Source of the DNA: Cognaticolwellia beringensis
Lineage (GTDB): Bacteria > Pseudomonadota > Gammaproteobacteria > Enterobacterales > Alteromonadaceae
Assembly: GCF_002076895.1 (NCBI RefSeq)
Contig: NZ_CP020465.1
Span: forward strand, 930,001-994,000
Reading direction: 5' to 3'
DNA length: 64,000 nucleotides
A program made the translations under genes and the position numbers. Position 1 is the stretch's first letter. Each line of letters starts with the position of its first letter. Positions 53,253 through 62,644 of the stretch are shown here, piece by piece. The notes under the pieces were generated by a model. That model was not told the origin of the DNA. It ran no database searches and worked only from the letters and a program-made list of their open reading frames with translations.

Positions 53253-54440
53253 TTAAAGTTGACATAATATTTCCGCTGCTTTACGTAATGTGTCGTCATT
53301 TTTTGCAAAACAAAGTCTGATCACTTTATTATTCTTATGGTAACTCGGTCTTTGTTCAACAGGGTACAGCGGGCTAAGTGGAATGGCAGCAACACCTACT
53401 TCTTTAGTTAACCACTGACAAAACTCTCGGTCATTTAGCGTTGAAATTGCCGAGTAATCTAATAATAAGAAATATGTGCCTTTAGATGGCAGCAAGGTAA
53501 AGCGTGAGTCTTTTAATGCATTAATCAGAACATCGCGCTTTTGTTGATAAAAACTCGCTAATTCAGTGATATGTGCCGGCTGTTCTTTTAGCATTTGTGC
53601 AATAGCAATTTGTGCTGGCGTAAAGGAGCAAAAGGTCACGTATTGATGAATTTTTCTAAACTCGGCCATAAGTTCATTAGGGGCGGCGCAATACCCCATT
53701 TTCCAACCCGTACAATGAAAGGTTTTACCAAAACTAGAAACGACAAAGCTGCGGTTAAACAGTTGAGGGTAACGAAGCACACTTTCATGGCGTAAGCCGT
53801 CAAAAGTCATGTGTTCGTAAACCTCGTCACTAATAACATATAAGTTATGTTTTTCAACTAAGCTTTGCAGTGTATCAAGATCAGACTCACTCAGTATTGA
53901 ACCCGTAGGGTTGTGTGGACTGTTAATAATAATGGCGCGGGTTTTTTCATTAATACTTTGCTCTACTCGTGGCCAATTTATTGCGTAGTTAGGTGCATCA
54001 AGCGTGATATGGCGACAAATACCGCCTGCAAGTTCAACGGCCGGCTCGTATGAGTCGTAAGCGGGATCAAAAATAATAACTTCATCATTCGGTCGCACCA
54101 AAGTTTGTATAGCAACCCATAACGCTTCAGTAGCACCAGAGGTTATTGTTACGTTGTTTAGTCCATTAAGCTTTTGCGCATCGGGTAAATGCGTTTGATA
54201 TTGTCTATGCACCATTTCAGCAATTTGCGTTAATAGTTCAGGTAAACCGTTTGACGGTGAGTATTGGTTTTTCCCTTCACTGATCGCTTGATTAATTTTA
54301 TCTTTCAAAAAATTAGGGGTATCAAATTCAGGGAAACCTTGAGATAAATTAATCGCCTGATATTGATTCGCCAAGATCGACATTTCGGTAAAAATGCTGG
54401 TTTCTACATTAGGCATTTTGCTGGTAAAAGAAGATGACAC
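53253..54440 (-). CDS. Methionine-type PLP aminotransferase (YbdL-like)
   Basis: The 395-residue fold-I aminotransferase begins (GTG start at 54438-54440) MSSSFTSKMPNVETSIFTEM. It has INLSQGFPEFDTP, ITSGATEALWVAIQ, FDPAYDSYEPAVELAGG, INSPHNPTGSILSESD, VISDEVYEHMTFDG, and the PLP lysine in VSSFGKTFHCTGWKMGY. These are close to E. coli YbdL, which transaminates methionine, histidine and phenylalanine. A start at the ATG at 54414-54416 is possible but has no ribosome site. It is flanked by two gene relics, one on each side. Confidence 0.92.
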   Translation of the reverse strand: MSSSFTSKMPNVETSIFTEMSILANQYQAINLSQGFPEFDTPNFLKDKINQAISEGKNQYSPSNGLPELLTQIAEMVHRQYQTHLPDAQKLNGLNNVTITSGATEALWVAIQTLVRPNDEVIIFDPAYDSYEPAVELAGGICRHITLDAPNYAINWPRVEQSINEKTRAIIINSPHNPTGSILSESDLDTLQSLVEKHNLYVISDEVYEHMTFDGLRHESVLRYPQLFNRSFVVSSFGKTFHCTGWKMGYCAAPNELMAEFRKIHQYVTFCSFTPAQIAIAQMLKEQPAHITELASFYQQKRDVLINALKDSRFTLLPSKGTYFLLLDYSAISTLNDREFCQWLTKEVGVAAIPLSPLYPVEQRPSYHKNNKVIRLCFAKNDDTLRKAAEILCQL

Positions 54441-54703
54441 AAAAACTCACTTAATTTTTATTAGGCACTCGTTAAAGTGGTTACGGTTTTAGCCGTGATA
54501 ATTTAGTCAGTAAGAATTAATAGCTACTGTTAATAGTCAAGTTAATCGGTACTGTTACTCGGTATAGCTCAGTGACATTAATTCAAACGCCAGTGAACAG
54601 AATAAATAAGATGTTAAGGCTAACGGCGATTGAGTTCAATTATTAATACGAGATTAGCTATCTGTAATGAGCTTTTAGCTTAGTGACGTGTAACTTGAAG
54701 CGT

Positions 54704-54880
54704 TTGCTAGAGTGGTTAAAAGTGCTTTAAATAAAAGCGGCACAGAACCATCGTTGAAGCCTTTTTAACCGGTATTGACGATGGTCTGTTAAGCGTGGTG
54801 TTGGTTATCACAGTGTGGGTATGTTAGGCATTGAAATGGTCTAGTGTATTGCCATTATTGGTGCGATTGGTTTCGAAATG
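54704..54880 (+). pseudogene. Decayed mscS fragment
   Basis: Reading rightward, VVKSALNKSGTEPSLKPF is followed by stops and frame shifts, then DNA similar to VLGMLGIEMTSFIAIVGALG codons. The DNA aligns with 46628-46800 of the intact mscS at roughly 75% identity by eye, with small deletions. It corresponds to residues ~38-95 and has no start, end or reading frame. Confidence 0.75.
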
Positions 54881-54961
54881 TTTTTAATTATCAATTATTT
54901 AAACTGATAATTTCTAGTCAATTAATTGCTTAGTTCTTTTTTAAAGTGGCTTGGTGTTGTT

Positions 54962-55510
54962 TTAGATTAGCTTTCTAATTTGGTTCGCACATTCAGCTAA
55001 TACAATAGCGCCAGCGGTTGATACATTGAGTGAGTTACCCATGCCAAACATTGGGATATGTATTTGTTGATGACTCATTTCTAATGCGGCTTCACTGACA
55101 CCTTTACGCTCATTACCTAAAACTAATACGCTCTTAGCTGGGTAAGCAACCGTGGTGTAATCAACAGATGCCTGACAGAGCTCAACACTGTAAACTGAAT
55201 AACCGTCATCTAGTAACGTTTGTAAGCTTGCAGTAGTGCTGTCGCTATGTTCAACACAAACCCATTTGGCTTCATTTCTTGAGGCTTTTTTCATCTTTTT
55301 ATCTGAAATACTCAATGCACCAGTGCCACAAACAATCACTTTCTCAATAGCAAAAGCATCAGCCAAGCGAATAAAAGCACCAATATTGTAGCTGTTAGTA
55401 ACGTTGTCTAACACCACCACTAACGGAATTTTTGGTTTAGTTAAGTATTCGTCTCGCGTTAGTTTGTTTTCTCTAAGTTCTTCTTTACTGAGTTGTATTT
55501 TTGAGGGCAT
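54962..55510 (-). CDS. TrmH/SpoU-family RNA 2'-O-methyltransferase
   Basis: The 182-residue SPOUT enzyme has the three SpoU motifs: VVLDNVTNSYNIGAFIRLAD (motif 1), SVLVLGNERKGVS (motif 2), IHIPMFGMGNSLNVSTAGAI (motif 3). It should methylate a ribose 2'-OH in tRNA or rRNA; the target cannot be fixed from sequence, since it lacks the N-terminal substrate-binding domain of RlmB. A degraded copy of its 3' end is found 1.8 kb to the left, at 53055. Confidence 0.9.
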   Translation of the reverse strand: MPSKIQLSKEELRENKLTRDEYLTKPKIPLVVVLDNVTNSYNIGAFIRLADAFAIEKVIVCGTGALSISDKKMKKASRNEAKWVCVEHSDSTTASLQTLLDDGYSVYSVELCQASVDYTTVAYPAKSVLVLGNERKGVSEAALEMSHQQIHIPMFGMGNSLNVSTAGAIVLAECANQIRKLI

Positions 55511-55773
55511 TATTTCTACTCTAATTACTTTGCTGCTTGATATAAATATGTGCTGATTCTTTACTAAACGTAGATTACTGAGCTTAAACCCTTGGTTTAG
55601 CGCAGCGGAGGATTGTGCGGTTTTATTTAGCGAAGATCAAATTAATGTTTATAAACCGTTTGGTAAATTTAGTTCAACTATTAACGCAGTACTGGTAATA
55701 AAAAGAAGAAAATAAGTACAGAGTCAATTATGATTACTTTACACACATGTATTCACATTAAGGGGTTGTAGCT

Positions 55774-56244
55774 TTGAATAAAGTCAGACAATTTTCTTTC
55801 ACTAGCATTGCCTTCACGAGTTTAATCGTTTTAGCCGGATGTACATCAAAGGCTCCCATTTTAGGCGTTGAAAATGGGCAACTAACGCCATGCCCGGATA
55901 AACCCAATTGCGTTAATAGTTTCTCACAAGGTGAAGCGCACTATATTGAACCTATAATTATTGCGGATACGAAAGTAGCAGTAAAAAATGATATTTTGAA
56001 AGTCGTGAATGGTTTTGAAAACTCGAAAGTCACGGTAAGCGAAAGTAGTTATGTTAGAGCTGAGTTCACTTCTAAAATATTTGGTTTTGTTGATGATGTG
56101 GAGTTTTATTTCCCAGAGACAATGTCTAGTGATACCACTGTACATGTGCGCTCAGCTTCTAGGCTTGGTTATTCAGACTTTAATGTTAATAGAGAACGAG
56201 TTGAAAAAATTAGACTTAAATTTGAAACACTTAAAAGTTATTAA
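55774..56244 (+). CDS. DUF1499 family lipoprotein, TTG start
   Basis: The only start with a good ribosome site is TTG at 55774, after AAGGGG. The 156-residue product has a lipoprotein signal ending LAGCTS (Cys23), then GVENGQLTPCPDKPNCVNSF, the DUF1499 signature with paired cysteines, and FGFVDDVEFYFP and VRSASRLGYSDFNVNRERVE, conserved in this family. Function is unknown; members occur widely in proteobacteria and plants. It stands alone between convergent or divergent units. Confidence 0.9.
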   Translation: MNKVRQFSFTSIAFTSLIVLAGCTSKAPILGVENGQLTPCPDKPNCVNSFSQGEAHYIEPIIIADTKVAVKNDILKVVNGFENSKVTVSESSYVRAEFTSKIFGFVDDVEFYFPETMSSDTTVHVRSASRLGYSDFNVNRERVEKIRLKFETLKSY

Positions 56245-56445
56245 AGCAGAGTTAGCTGTTGCGCTAAGTCGAATAAATACGCTAAATTTTACAGCTTAGC
56301 TATGCTTTTCAGTGCTATAAGATAATTTAGCTTTCATAGTGGTTTACTGCTTAGCAGCGTTTGCGGGAATTAATGTTAAAGGCTGTTAGGCTGTTTCAGT
56401 TTGGAGTGTTTAGGTTATTTTAAAAGCGACGATGAACTATTTATA

Positions 56446-56471
56446 GCTGAGCTCGATAAAATAAGCTCAGC
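56446..56471 (-). terminator. Hairpin after the HDOD gene
   Basis: GCTGAGCT and AGCTCAGC form an 8-bp perfect stem around a 10-base loop just past the HDOD-gene stop. The T-run is weak, so termination strength is uncertain. Confidence 0.5.
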
Positions 56472-56479
56472 CAATTTGG

Positions 56480-57382
56480 TTAACTTATACTGTTTTCAAT
56501 TTCAGGAGCTATATCAGTAAACTTAAGCCAAATATCTTTATCGACGGCATGTTCATTTAGTATATTTTCACATTCATCTTCAGAAATTATGCCTTTTACC
56601 ATCATTAAATATACCTCGCTTAATTGATTGGCTTTATATAGCACCTCTGCCAAAGCTGAACGGGTTGAAGTTCGTTGCTGGCTTAACGCTTCAGCATATA
56701 TTTTTGGTAGTTTCCACTCTAAAGCTATAAAATAACTGATGTCGATTGACATTTCAGTCATCAATTTTTTGAAAACTTTGGTACCAGGTAGGCTTGATAA
56801 TTCTTCCGCAAGTGCTTGTGATAGGCAATCAAATACGATGATTTTCCCTAAATCATGAATTAAACCCAAGAAATAAGCGTCAAATCCGTTTTCATCTTGT
56901 TTAGTGGCTAATAGTTCGCATAGCGTGGCACACTGTACAGAGTGAACCCAAATTTGTTTACCGAACATTTTGTAATAAATAGGTTTGCATGGAATAACGT
57001 TAGCCATTAACAGTGTAGTGGCAATACGTAACAGTCCAGACAACCCTAAAAACGTTATCGCACGATTTAGCGATACGATTTCCTTTTCGCCTCGATGATA
57101 AATTGCTGAATTAGCTGTTTTTAATACGGCTATAGCAAATGAGGGATCTTGCTCAATAATTTCAACAAAGCTGAGGACACTTGAATCTGGATCGTCAATT
57201 GTATTTAAAAGGCGAACTATCATCGCTGGTAATGCAGGAATATGCTGACTAAGTCTATCGGGGTTATTTAATATAGCTCTGACTTTTTGTAATACTTTGG
57301 TTTCGAGCTTGCCCATAGGTATATTAGAATTTATATCGCCAAACATAACGTCATAAAAGCTCGTTGAAATGTTCGTTAGCAT
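56480..57382 (-). CDS. HDOD-domain signalling protein
   Basis: The 300-residue protein has an HDOD domain (residues ~38-235), a non-catalytic relative of HD phosphohydrolases used in regulation: IPALPAMIVRLLNTIDDPDS, FVEIIEQDPSFAIAVLKTAN, INRAITFLGLSG-type sequence and YFLGLIHDLGKIIVFD. No receiver, GGDEF or EAL domain is attached. The ATG follows AGGAGGTATT, an almost perfect ribosome site. Target unknown; related proteins affect motility, chemotaxis or c-di-GMP signalling. Confidence 0.9.
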   Translation of the reverse strand: MLTNISTSFYDVMFGDINSNIPMGKLETKVLQKVRAILNNPDRLSQHIPALPAMIVRLLNTIDDPDSSVLSFVEIIEQDPSFAIAVLKTANSAIYHRGEKEIVSLNRAITFLGLSGLLRIATTLLMANVIPCKPIYYKMFGKQIWVHSVQCATLCELLATKQDENGFDAYFLGLIHDLGKIIVFDCLSQALAEELSSLPGTKVFKKLMTEMSIDISYFIALEWKLPKIYAEALSQQRTSTRSALAEVLYKANQLSEVYLMMVKGIISEDECENILNEHAVDKDIWLKFTDIAPEIENSIS

Positions 57383-57516
57383 TTGAATACCTCCTTATAT
57401 TCTGTAAGTTGATGCAATTTTTTACTATGTACCAACTATCATAAACTATACCTAATTATACCTAACTATATCATTAGGCTGAGATATGTCGATATTTGAT
57501 TATAACTTTCCGCGAC

Positions 57517-58461
57517 TTATTGCTGATTATTTTGAACAGCCGAGGCTAATATCTCTCCGCCATTTTCTACCATAAACTTGTGAAATGCGTCTGCGAGTAG
57601 GGTCGGTTGTCTTGAGGCGTTTTGCACTAATCGCCATTTACTGCGAATGGGGAAATGCTCTACATTAATGATTTTAATTCCAGGCATTATGCCGAAATCT
57701 AAGCTGTGCTTACTTAGAACCGATATGCCTAAACCTGCTGCAACAGCTTGTTTTATTGCTTCGCTGCTAGCGATAGTCATTTTCTCATTTAGGCTGAGGC
57801 CATGTTGCTTAAATAATTCAACGGTATATTCGCGTGTGCCAGATCCTGCTTCACGTAAAATAAAGGGGTAATGGCTTAAGCGCGTTAAACTGACTTTAGG
57901 AAACTGTGCTAATTCATGATTTTCAGGTACGACGACGACCACTTCATTCTCTAAAAATGGTGTTTCAATGACTTGCACGTTTTGTGGAATATTGCTGAAG
58001 ATGTAAAAGTCGTCACTATTCTCAAGTAGTCGGCTTTGTATGTTCTCCCGATTACCTATTTCTAACTTGATCTCTACTTTCGGATGTCTTTTGGCAAAAG
58101 CAGCGAGCAGCAAAGGTAAAAAGTATTGCGCGGTGGTGACCACTGAGATTAATAAGGTGCCTGTGATCACACCTTGTAAATTATCTATGTCAGTTTTAAG
58201 GTTATCTAGACTTTGAAATATGGTATTTGCACTGCGTAATACTGCTTTACCCGCATCGGTAAGGGTAAGTTTTCGACCTTGCATTTGGTACACGGGTAAA
58301 CCGATTAATTCGCTTAAATTTTTTAATTGAATTGAAACCGAGGGCTGAGATATATGCAGATTTTCGGCGACAACTGACAAATTTTGGTATCGAGCCAATG
58401 CTTGAATAAGTTGTAACTGCCTCATGGTTGGCTGTCGGTTTGACTGCAAACTTAATGACAT
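57517..58461 (-). CDS. LysR-type transcriptional regulator divergent from ppc
   Basis: The 314-residue protein has an N-terminal winged helix (MRQLQLIQALARYQNLSVVA, ISQPSVSIQLKNL) and a LysR substrate-binding domain from residue ~95 (GTLLISVVTTAQYFLPLLLA, VPENHELAQFP, REAGSGTREYTVELF). The sequence resembles the CbbR/RbcR type, which responds to carbon metabolites. It is divergent from ppc with about 100 bp between the starts, so it may control ppc as well as itself. The last 40 residues are variable. Confidence 0.9.
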   Translation of the reverse strand: MSLSLQSNRQPTMRQLQLIQALARYQNLSVVAENLHISQPSVSIQLKNLSELIGLPVYQMQGRKLTLTDAGKAVLRSANTIFQSLDNLKTDIDNLQGVITGTLLISVVTTAQYFLPLLLAAFAKRHPKVEIKLEIGNRENIQSRLLENSDDFYIFSNIPQNVQVIETPFLENEVVVVVPENHELAQFPKVSLTRLSHYPFILREAGSGTREYTVELFKQHGLSLNEKMTIASSEAIKQAVAAGLGISVLSKHSLDFGIMPGIKIINVEHFPIRSKWRLVQNASRQPTLLADAFHKFMVENGGEILASAVQNNQQ

Positions 58462-58559
58462 ATAGATATTTGTCTATGATAAAGATTAATTTTATATATT
58501 AGACTCTATTTGAAATTAATTCTACGCTTATGTTACTTAGCTTAATAAGAGAACAAAGT

Positions 58560-61121
58560 ATGTTAGAAACAATATCACAAAATATTCGTTCACTTGGTTC
58601 TGTACTGGGTAAAACCATTGCCAATGATAAAGGCCAACGTTGGCTAGAAAATGTTGAACGTGTGCGTTTACTTGCCAAAGATGGTGTTGCACAAGACGCT
58701 CTCGCTATAGATGAGCTACAAACCTTATTTGAATCATGCGATGAACAAGAATTATTGATTTATGGCCGCGCGTTTAGTCAATTTTTGAACTTGGCTAATA
58801 TTGCTGAACAGCAACATACCACCAGCGAGCAAGGCCTTTCTGAGCTTGATTTACCGCATCCTTTAGCCTCTTTAAAAGAGCAAGTTAGCGGATGTACGCC
58901 TGAAGCATTTTTGTCAGCCATTAATAAACTCCATATAGAATTGGTGCTAACCGCGCATCCAACAGAGGTTAATCGTCGGACATTTATTCATAAATACCAT
59001 GAAGTTGCTGAAGAGTTAGGACAATCAGGTGCTGATTTAAATGGCCGTATTGAAGAGCTAATTGAGCAAGCGTGGCATACCAGTGAAATACGCTCGCAAC
59101 GTCCGACACCATTAGATGAGTCGCGTTGGGGGTTAGATGCTATTCGGGATAGCTTATGGTTTGCCGTACCTACTTTTGTGCGTGAGCTTGATGAATTATG
59201 TCAGGCTGTTACGGGCCAAGCATTACCTTTAGACGCTACGCCGATTACGATGGCAAGTTGGATGGCGGGTGATCGCGATGGTAACCCGTTTGTTACCGCA
59301 GAACTGAGTAAACAGGCTATTATTAATGCCAGATTACTGGCGGCTGAACTGTATTTACTCGATTTTCAAAACCTGTATCTTGAACTGTCAATGAACAAAG
59401 CCAGTGATGAATTAACCGTTGCAGATACTGATAATATTGGTCCTTATCGTCATATTTTAAAGCAAACCATTGCACAACTAGAGCGCAGTGTTTCACTGTT
59501 GAAAGAAAATAAAACTAGTGGCGTTATCGCTAGCCCAGAAGCATTGCTCAAGCCTTTAGTTATTTGTCGTGAGAACTTATTAGATGCAGGACTCGACCGA
59601 GCTGCTAATTCAATGTTGCTAGACGTTATTCGTAAAATACATTGTTTTGGGATTTCATTAGTTAAGCTTGATGTTCGCCAACACAGTGAATTTCATGATC
59701 AAGCCATTTCAGAAATTACCCAAAGTTTAGGTTTAGGCGATTATTTATCGTGGAATGAGCAAAAACGTTGTGAATTTCTTCAACAAGAACTTAACAACCC
59801 AAGACCACTCTTGCCGAAAGTAACATGGAGCGAGCAAACGCAAGAGGTGCTCGATACGTTCAAGTTCATAGCAGAACAACCTAAAGAAGTATTAGGTATC
59901 TATATTATTTCGATGGCCAGTGAACAAAGCGATGTACTGACAGTTAATTTATTAATGAAAGCAACCGGTATTGCTTGGGATATGCCAATCGCACCACTGT
60001 TTGAAACCCTAGACGATTTAAATAGTGCGGCAGGGGTTATTGATAAGTTATTAACTGATAAAGATTACACAAAACGCACGCATGGCGCGCAACACGTAAT
60101 GATAGGTTATAGTGATTCCGCGAAAGATGCTGGCGTGCTAGCCGCCGCATGGGCGCAATATCAGGCTCAAGAAGCATTAGTCGCAGCAGCGAAAAGTCAT
60201 AATATTGTGCTGAAATTATTTCATGGTCGAGGCGGCACTATTGGCCGTGGCGGCGGGCCAGCTCATGCGGCTATTGCATCGCAACCTCCGGGAACTTTAG
60301 AAGGTGGATTAAGGGTTACAGAGCAGGGCGAAACCATTCGCTTTAAATTTGGTTTACCTAATTTAGCTGTGCGTAGCTTACACTTATACGCCAGTGCAAT
60401 ATTAGCCAGCTTAGTGAAGCCACAGCCTGCACCTAAAGACACTTGGCGTAATGCGATGGAAGACATGGCAAAAAGTAGCTGTGATATTTACCGTAACTAT
60501 GTCTGTGAACAAGACGATTTTGTCACTTATTTTCGACAAGCAACGCCTGAGCAAGAGTTGTCATCTTTACCGTTAGGCTCTCGTCCTAGTAAACGTAAGT
60601 CTGATGGCGGCATTGAGTCGTTACGCGCCATTCCATGGATATTTGCTTGGAGCCAAAATCGATTAGTGGTGCCAAGCTGGTTAGGCTTTGGTCAAGCGAT
60701 TGCTGATGCGGGTACAACACACAAAGATGCCATTAAAGACATGCTAGATAACTGGCCATATTTTAGAGCCCGTATCTCATTGACTGAAATGGTGTATTTA
60801 AAGTCTGATATTAATATATCTAAATTATATGATGAAAGTTTGGTTGAAAAGGACTTACTACCCATGGGCGAGGTACTAAGAGCACAATTAACGGCGGATA
60901 GAAAAACGGTGCTTGAGTTGCTTGGACAAACAGAATCGTTGGAGAGTGACCCTTGGAATTTAACCTCGTTTAATTTACGTCGACCGTATTTACTACCATT
61001 GCACTTGTTGCAGATAGAAGCATTAAAACGTTTGCGAAAACAACCTGAACATCCAGTTTGTGAGCAGTTGTTGATGGTAAGTATGACGGGTATCGCAACA
61101 GGGATGCGAAATACGGGTTAG
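58560..61121 (+). CDS. ppc: Phosphoenolpyruvate carboxylase
   Basis: Ppc fixes bicarbonate onto PEP to make oxaloacetate, refilling the TCA cycle. The 853-residue protein starts MLETISQNIRSLGSVLGK; an in-frame ATG 10 codons earlier exists but lacks family similarity. Conserved sites are LVLTAHPTEVNRRT (catalytic His), MIGYSDSAKDAG, FHGRGGTIGRGGGPAHAAI, and the C-terminal GMRNTG. All match E. coli Ppc. Aspartate feedback residues were not checked. AAGAGA serves as ribosome site, and a terminator follows at 61151. Confidence 0.97.
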   Translation: MLETISQNIRSLGSVLGKTIANDKGQRWLENVERVRLLAKDGVAQDALAIDELQTLFESCDEQELLIYGRAFSQFLNLANIAEQQHTTSEQGLSELDLPHPLASLKEQVSGCTPEAFLSAINKLHIELVLTAHPTEVNRRTFIHKYHEVAEELGQSGADLNGRIEELIEQAWHTSEIRSQRPTPLDESRWGLDAIRDSLWFAVPTFVRELDELCQAVTGQALPLDATPITMASWMAGDRDGNPFVTAELSKQAIINARLLAAELYLLDFQNLYLELSMNKASDELTVADTDNIGPYRHILKQTIAQLERSVSLLKENKTSGVIASPEALLKPLVICRENLLDAGLDRAANSMLLDVIRKIHCFGISLVKLDVRQHSEFHDQAISEITQSLGLGDYLSWNEQKRCEFLQQELNNPRPLLPKVTWSEQTQEVLDTFKFIAEQPKEVLGIYIISMASEQSDVLTVNLLMKATGIAWDMPIAPLFETLDDLNSAAGVIDKLLTDKDYTKRTHGAQHVMIGYSDSAKDAGVLAAAWAQYQAQEALVAAAKSHNIVLKLFHGRGGTIGRGGGPAHAAIASQPPGTLEGGLRVTEQGETIRFKFGLPNLAVRSLHLYASAILASLVKPQPAPKDTWRNAMEDMAKSSCDIYRNYVCEQDDFVTYFRQATPEQELSSLPLGSRPSKRKSDGGIESLRAIPWIFAWSQNRLVVPSWLGFGQAIADAGTTHKDAIKDMLDNWPYFRARISLTEMVYLKSDINISKLYDESLVEKDLLPMGEVLRAQLTADRKTVLELLGQTESLESDPWNLTSFNLRRPYLLPLHLLQIEALKRLRKQPEHPVCEQLLMVSMTGIATGMRNTG

Positions 61122-61150
61122 CCTTTAAATGAAAGCATTACTTAGACTAT

Positions 61151-61177
61151 GAAGCAGCCATTTTTGGCTGCTTTTTC
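61151..61177 (+). terminator. Terminator after ppc
   Basis: GAAGCAGCCA pairs with (T)GGCTGCTTTTTC around a run of Ts, followed by more Ts. It lies 29 bp after the stop. Confidence 0.85.
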
Positions 61178-61332
61178 TTTTTTTTACAGTAATAGATGGC
61201 GAGTGAATTTTGATGCTTATTTAAGCGCCGTTACGCTTTGCTTACGGTTTTCTCAGGGGGGACTGCATATTGTGTATTTTTATAACTTGTCTAGACTTAA
61301 TTATAGATTAACAAGGATGGTGGAATTACCCA

Positions 61333-62286
61333 ATGCGCGATGGCTATCAAAAAGATTTTTTACCTTCATTCAATATTGAGTTACCTAAGCCGAGCTTATC
61401 TCTTTCAGGTGATGTGTTACAACCACCGGGCTTACTGGATGGCAATGTAGTCATTCCTTATATTCATTACTCGCTCATTATGAGTAAGTCTACCAAGCAG
61501 GCGCTATTTTCCGCTGCCAATGTTGATAACGCCATTGCGCAGACGGTATCGGGTTATAAAGGTCGTAAATGGTTTATTGATGCGCGTGTCGGAAGAAATA
61601 ATCAAATAACCAATAGTGCTTATATCGGAACCCCGTGGGATAGAGGACATTTAACTAGACGCACCGCTGTTACTTGGGGGGATTACAATACAGCATTGTC
61701 TGCTAGCAATGATAGCTGTGCTTATACTAATGCTTCTATGCAACATAAGCGTTTTAATGAAGACGAATGGCGTGTACCAGAAACAGCGGTTTCTAAATTC
61801 AGTTTATCAAAAGACAATAAATTAATTGTGATGACAGGGCCAATTTTTACTACCTGCGATCGCTTTTTAACCAAAGGTGTTGGCTTTGAACCCGTTCGTA
61901 TACCTTCAGGATTTTGGAAAACCCTTACTTATGTAGACCATAGCGATAAGCTCGTTACCTCAGCATATATATTCTTCCAAGACACCGACACGTTAAGAAC
62001 GACTAAAGCTAAGCAGCGCATTAAGTTAAAAAACTTCCGTGTAACGACAACAGAATTACAATTATGGACAGGGTTAGAGTTCGAAAAACAAATGTTTGAT
62101 AGTAACCCGCTTTGTTTTTATACCGGCCCAGAAGCCATAAAAGTTAACAGGTTAAAAGATTTATCCAATTCAACAGAAGCTTTGTTAGCTGCAGGGGTTA
62201 TAGAAACTGACGCTTATAACGAAGCAAAATACACCCTTGAACTGAAAGTGCTTTATGAATTAATTGAAGAGTTGAGTTGGTATTAA
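61333..62286 (+). CDS. DNA/RNA non-specific endonuclease (NUC1 family)
   Basis: The 317-residue protein has the ββα-metal nuclease motif in TPWDRGHLTRR (catalytic H106), preceded by KWFIDARVGRNNQI and followed by NASMQHKRFNEDEW with the metal Asn; these are hallmarks of the EndA/NucA/NUC1 family. Such enzymes cut both DNA and RNA and are usually exported or bound to an inhibitor. I see no signal peptide in the N-terminus MRDGYQKDFLPSFNIE, so it may be exported another way, start differently, or act inside the cell. It stands alone after ppc. Confidence 0.85.
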   Translation: MRDGYQKDFLPSFNIELPKPSLSLSGDVLQPPGLLDGNVVIPYIHYSLIMSKSTKQALFSAANVDNAIAQTVSGYKGRKWFIDARVGRNNQITNSAYIGTPWDRGHLTRRTAVTWGDYNTALSASNDSCAYTNASMQHKRFNEDEWRVPETAVSKFSLSKDNKLIVMTGPIFTTCDRFLTKGVGFEPVRIPSGFWKTLTYVDHSDKLVTSAYIFFQDTDTLRTTKAKQRIKLKNFRVTTTELQLWTGLEFEKQMFDSNPLCFYTGPEAIKVNRLKDLSNSTEALLAAGVIETDAYNEAKYTLELKVLYELIEELSWY

Positions 62287-62329
62287 GTAAATAATGTTAA
62301 TTGCTTTAAGTTAATCGCACACTTTACGA

Positions 62330-62616
62330 TTGACGGGCTGAAGCCCGACCTAAAAAAAGCAATAATTCAACGCTATGCTATTCCCCGCAAGCCTTATGTA
62401 GGTTGGACTTTAGTCCATCAAACTAAATGAAACATAACACCAGTGGCTATAATAAATGAAAAAAAACAATTACCACTGTATTTTGATTTAGGCTTTCAGG
62501 TTCATCGCAGATTTAATCATTGACGGACTTAAGTCTGACCTACAAAAAGCAATAATTCAACGCTATGCTATTCCCCGTAAGCCTTATGTAGGTTGGACTT
62601 TAGTCCATCAAACTAA
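62330..62616. repeat. Two tandem REPIN-like units
   Basis: Unit 1 (from about 62332) holds GACGGGCTGAAGCCCGACCT, a core identical to that of the 12-unit array, and ends in TAGGTTGGACTTTAGTCCATC; unit 2 (from about 62522) has the diverged head GACGGACTTAAGTCTGACCT and the same tail. The interior (AAAGCAATAATTCAACGCTA…) is shared by both units but differs from the 158-bp array. The block lies between the nuclease and lytic transglycosylase genes, both of which end here. Confidence 0.85.
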
Positions 62617-62644
62617 ATATTTATTTAACTATATTTAACTATAG

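Noticed and set aside
61149..61379. Rightward open frame after ppc
   Set aside because: Its first codons form the ppc terminator hairpin and the rest overlaps the nuclease start in another frame.
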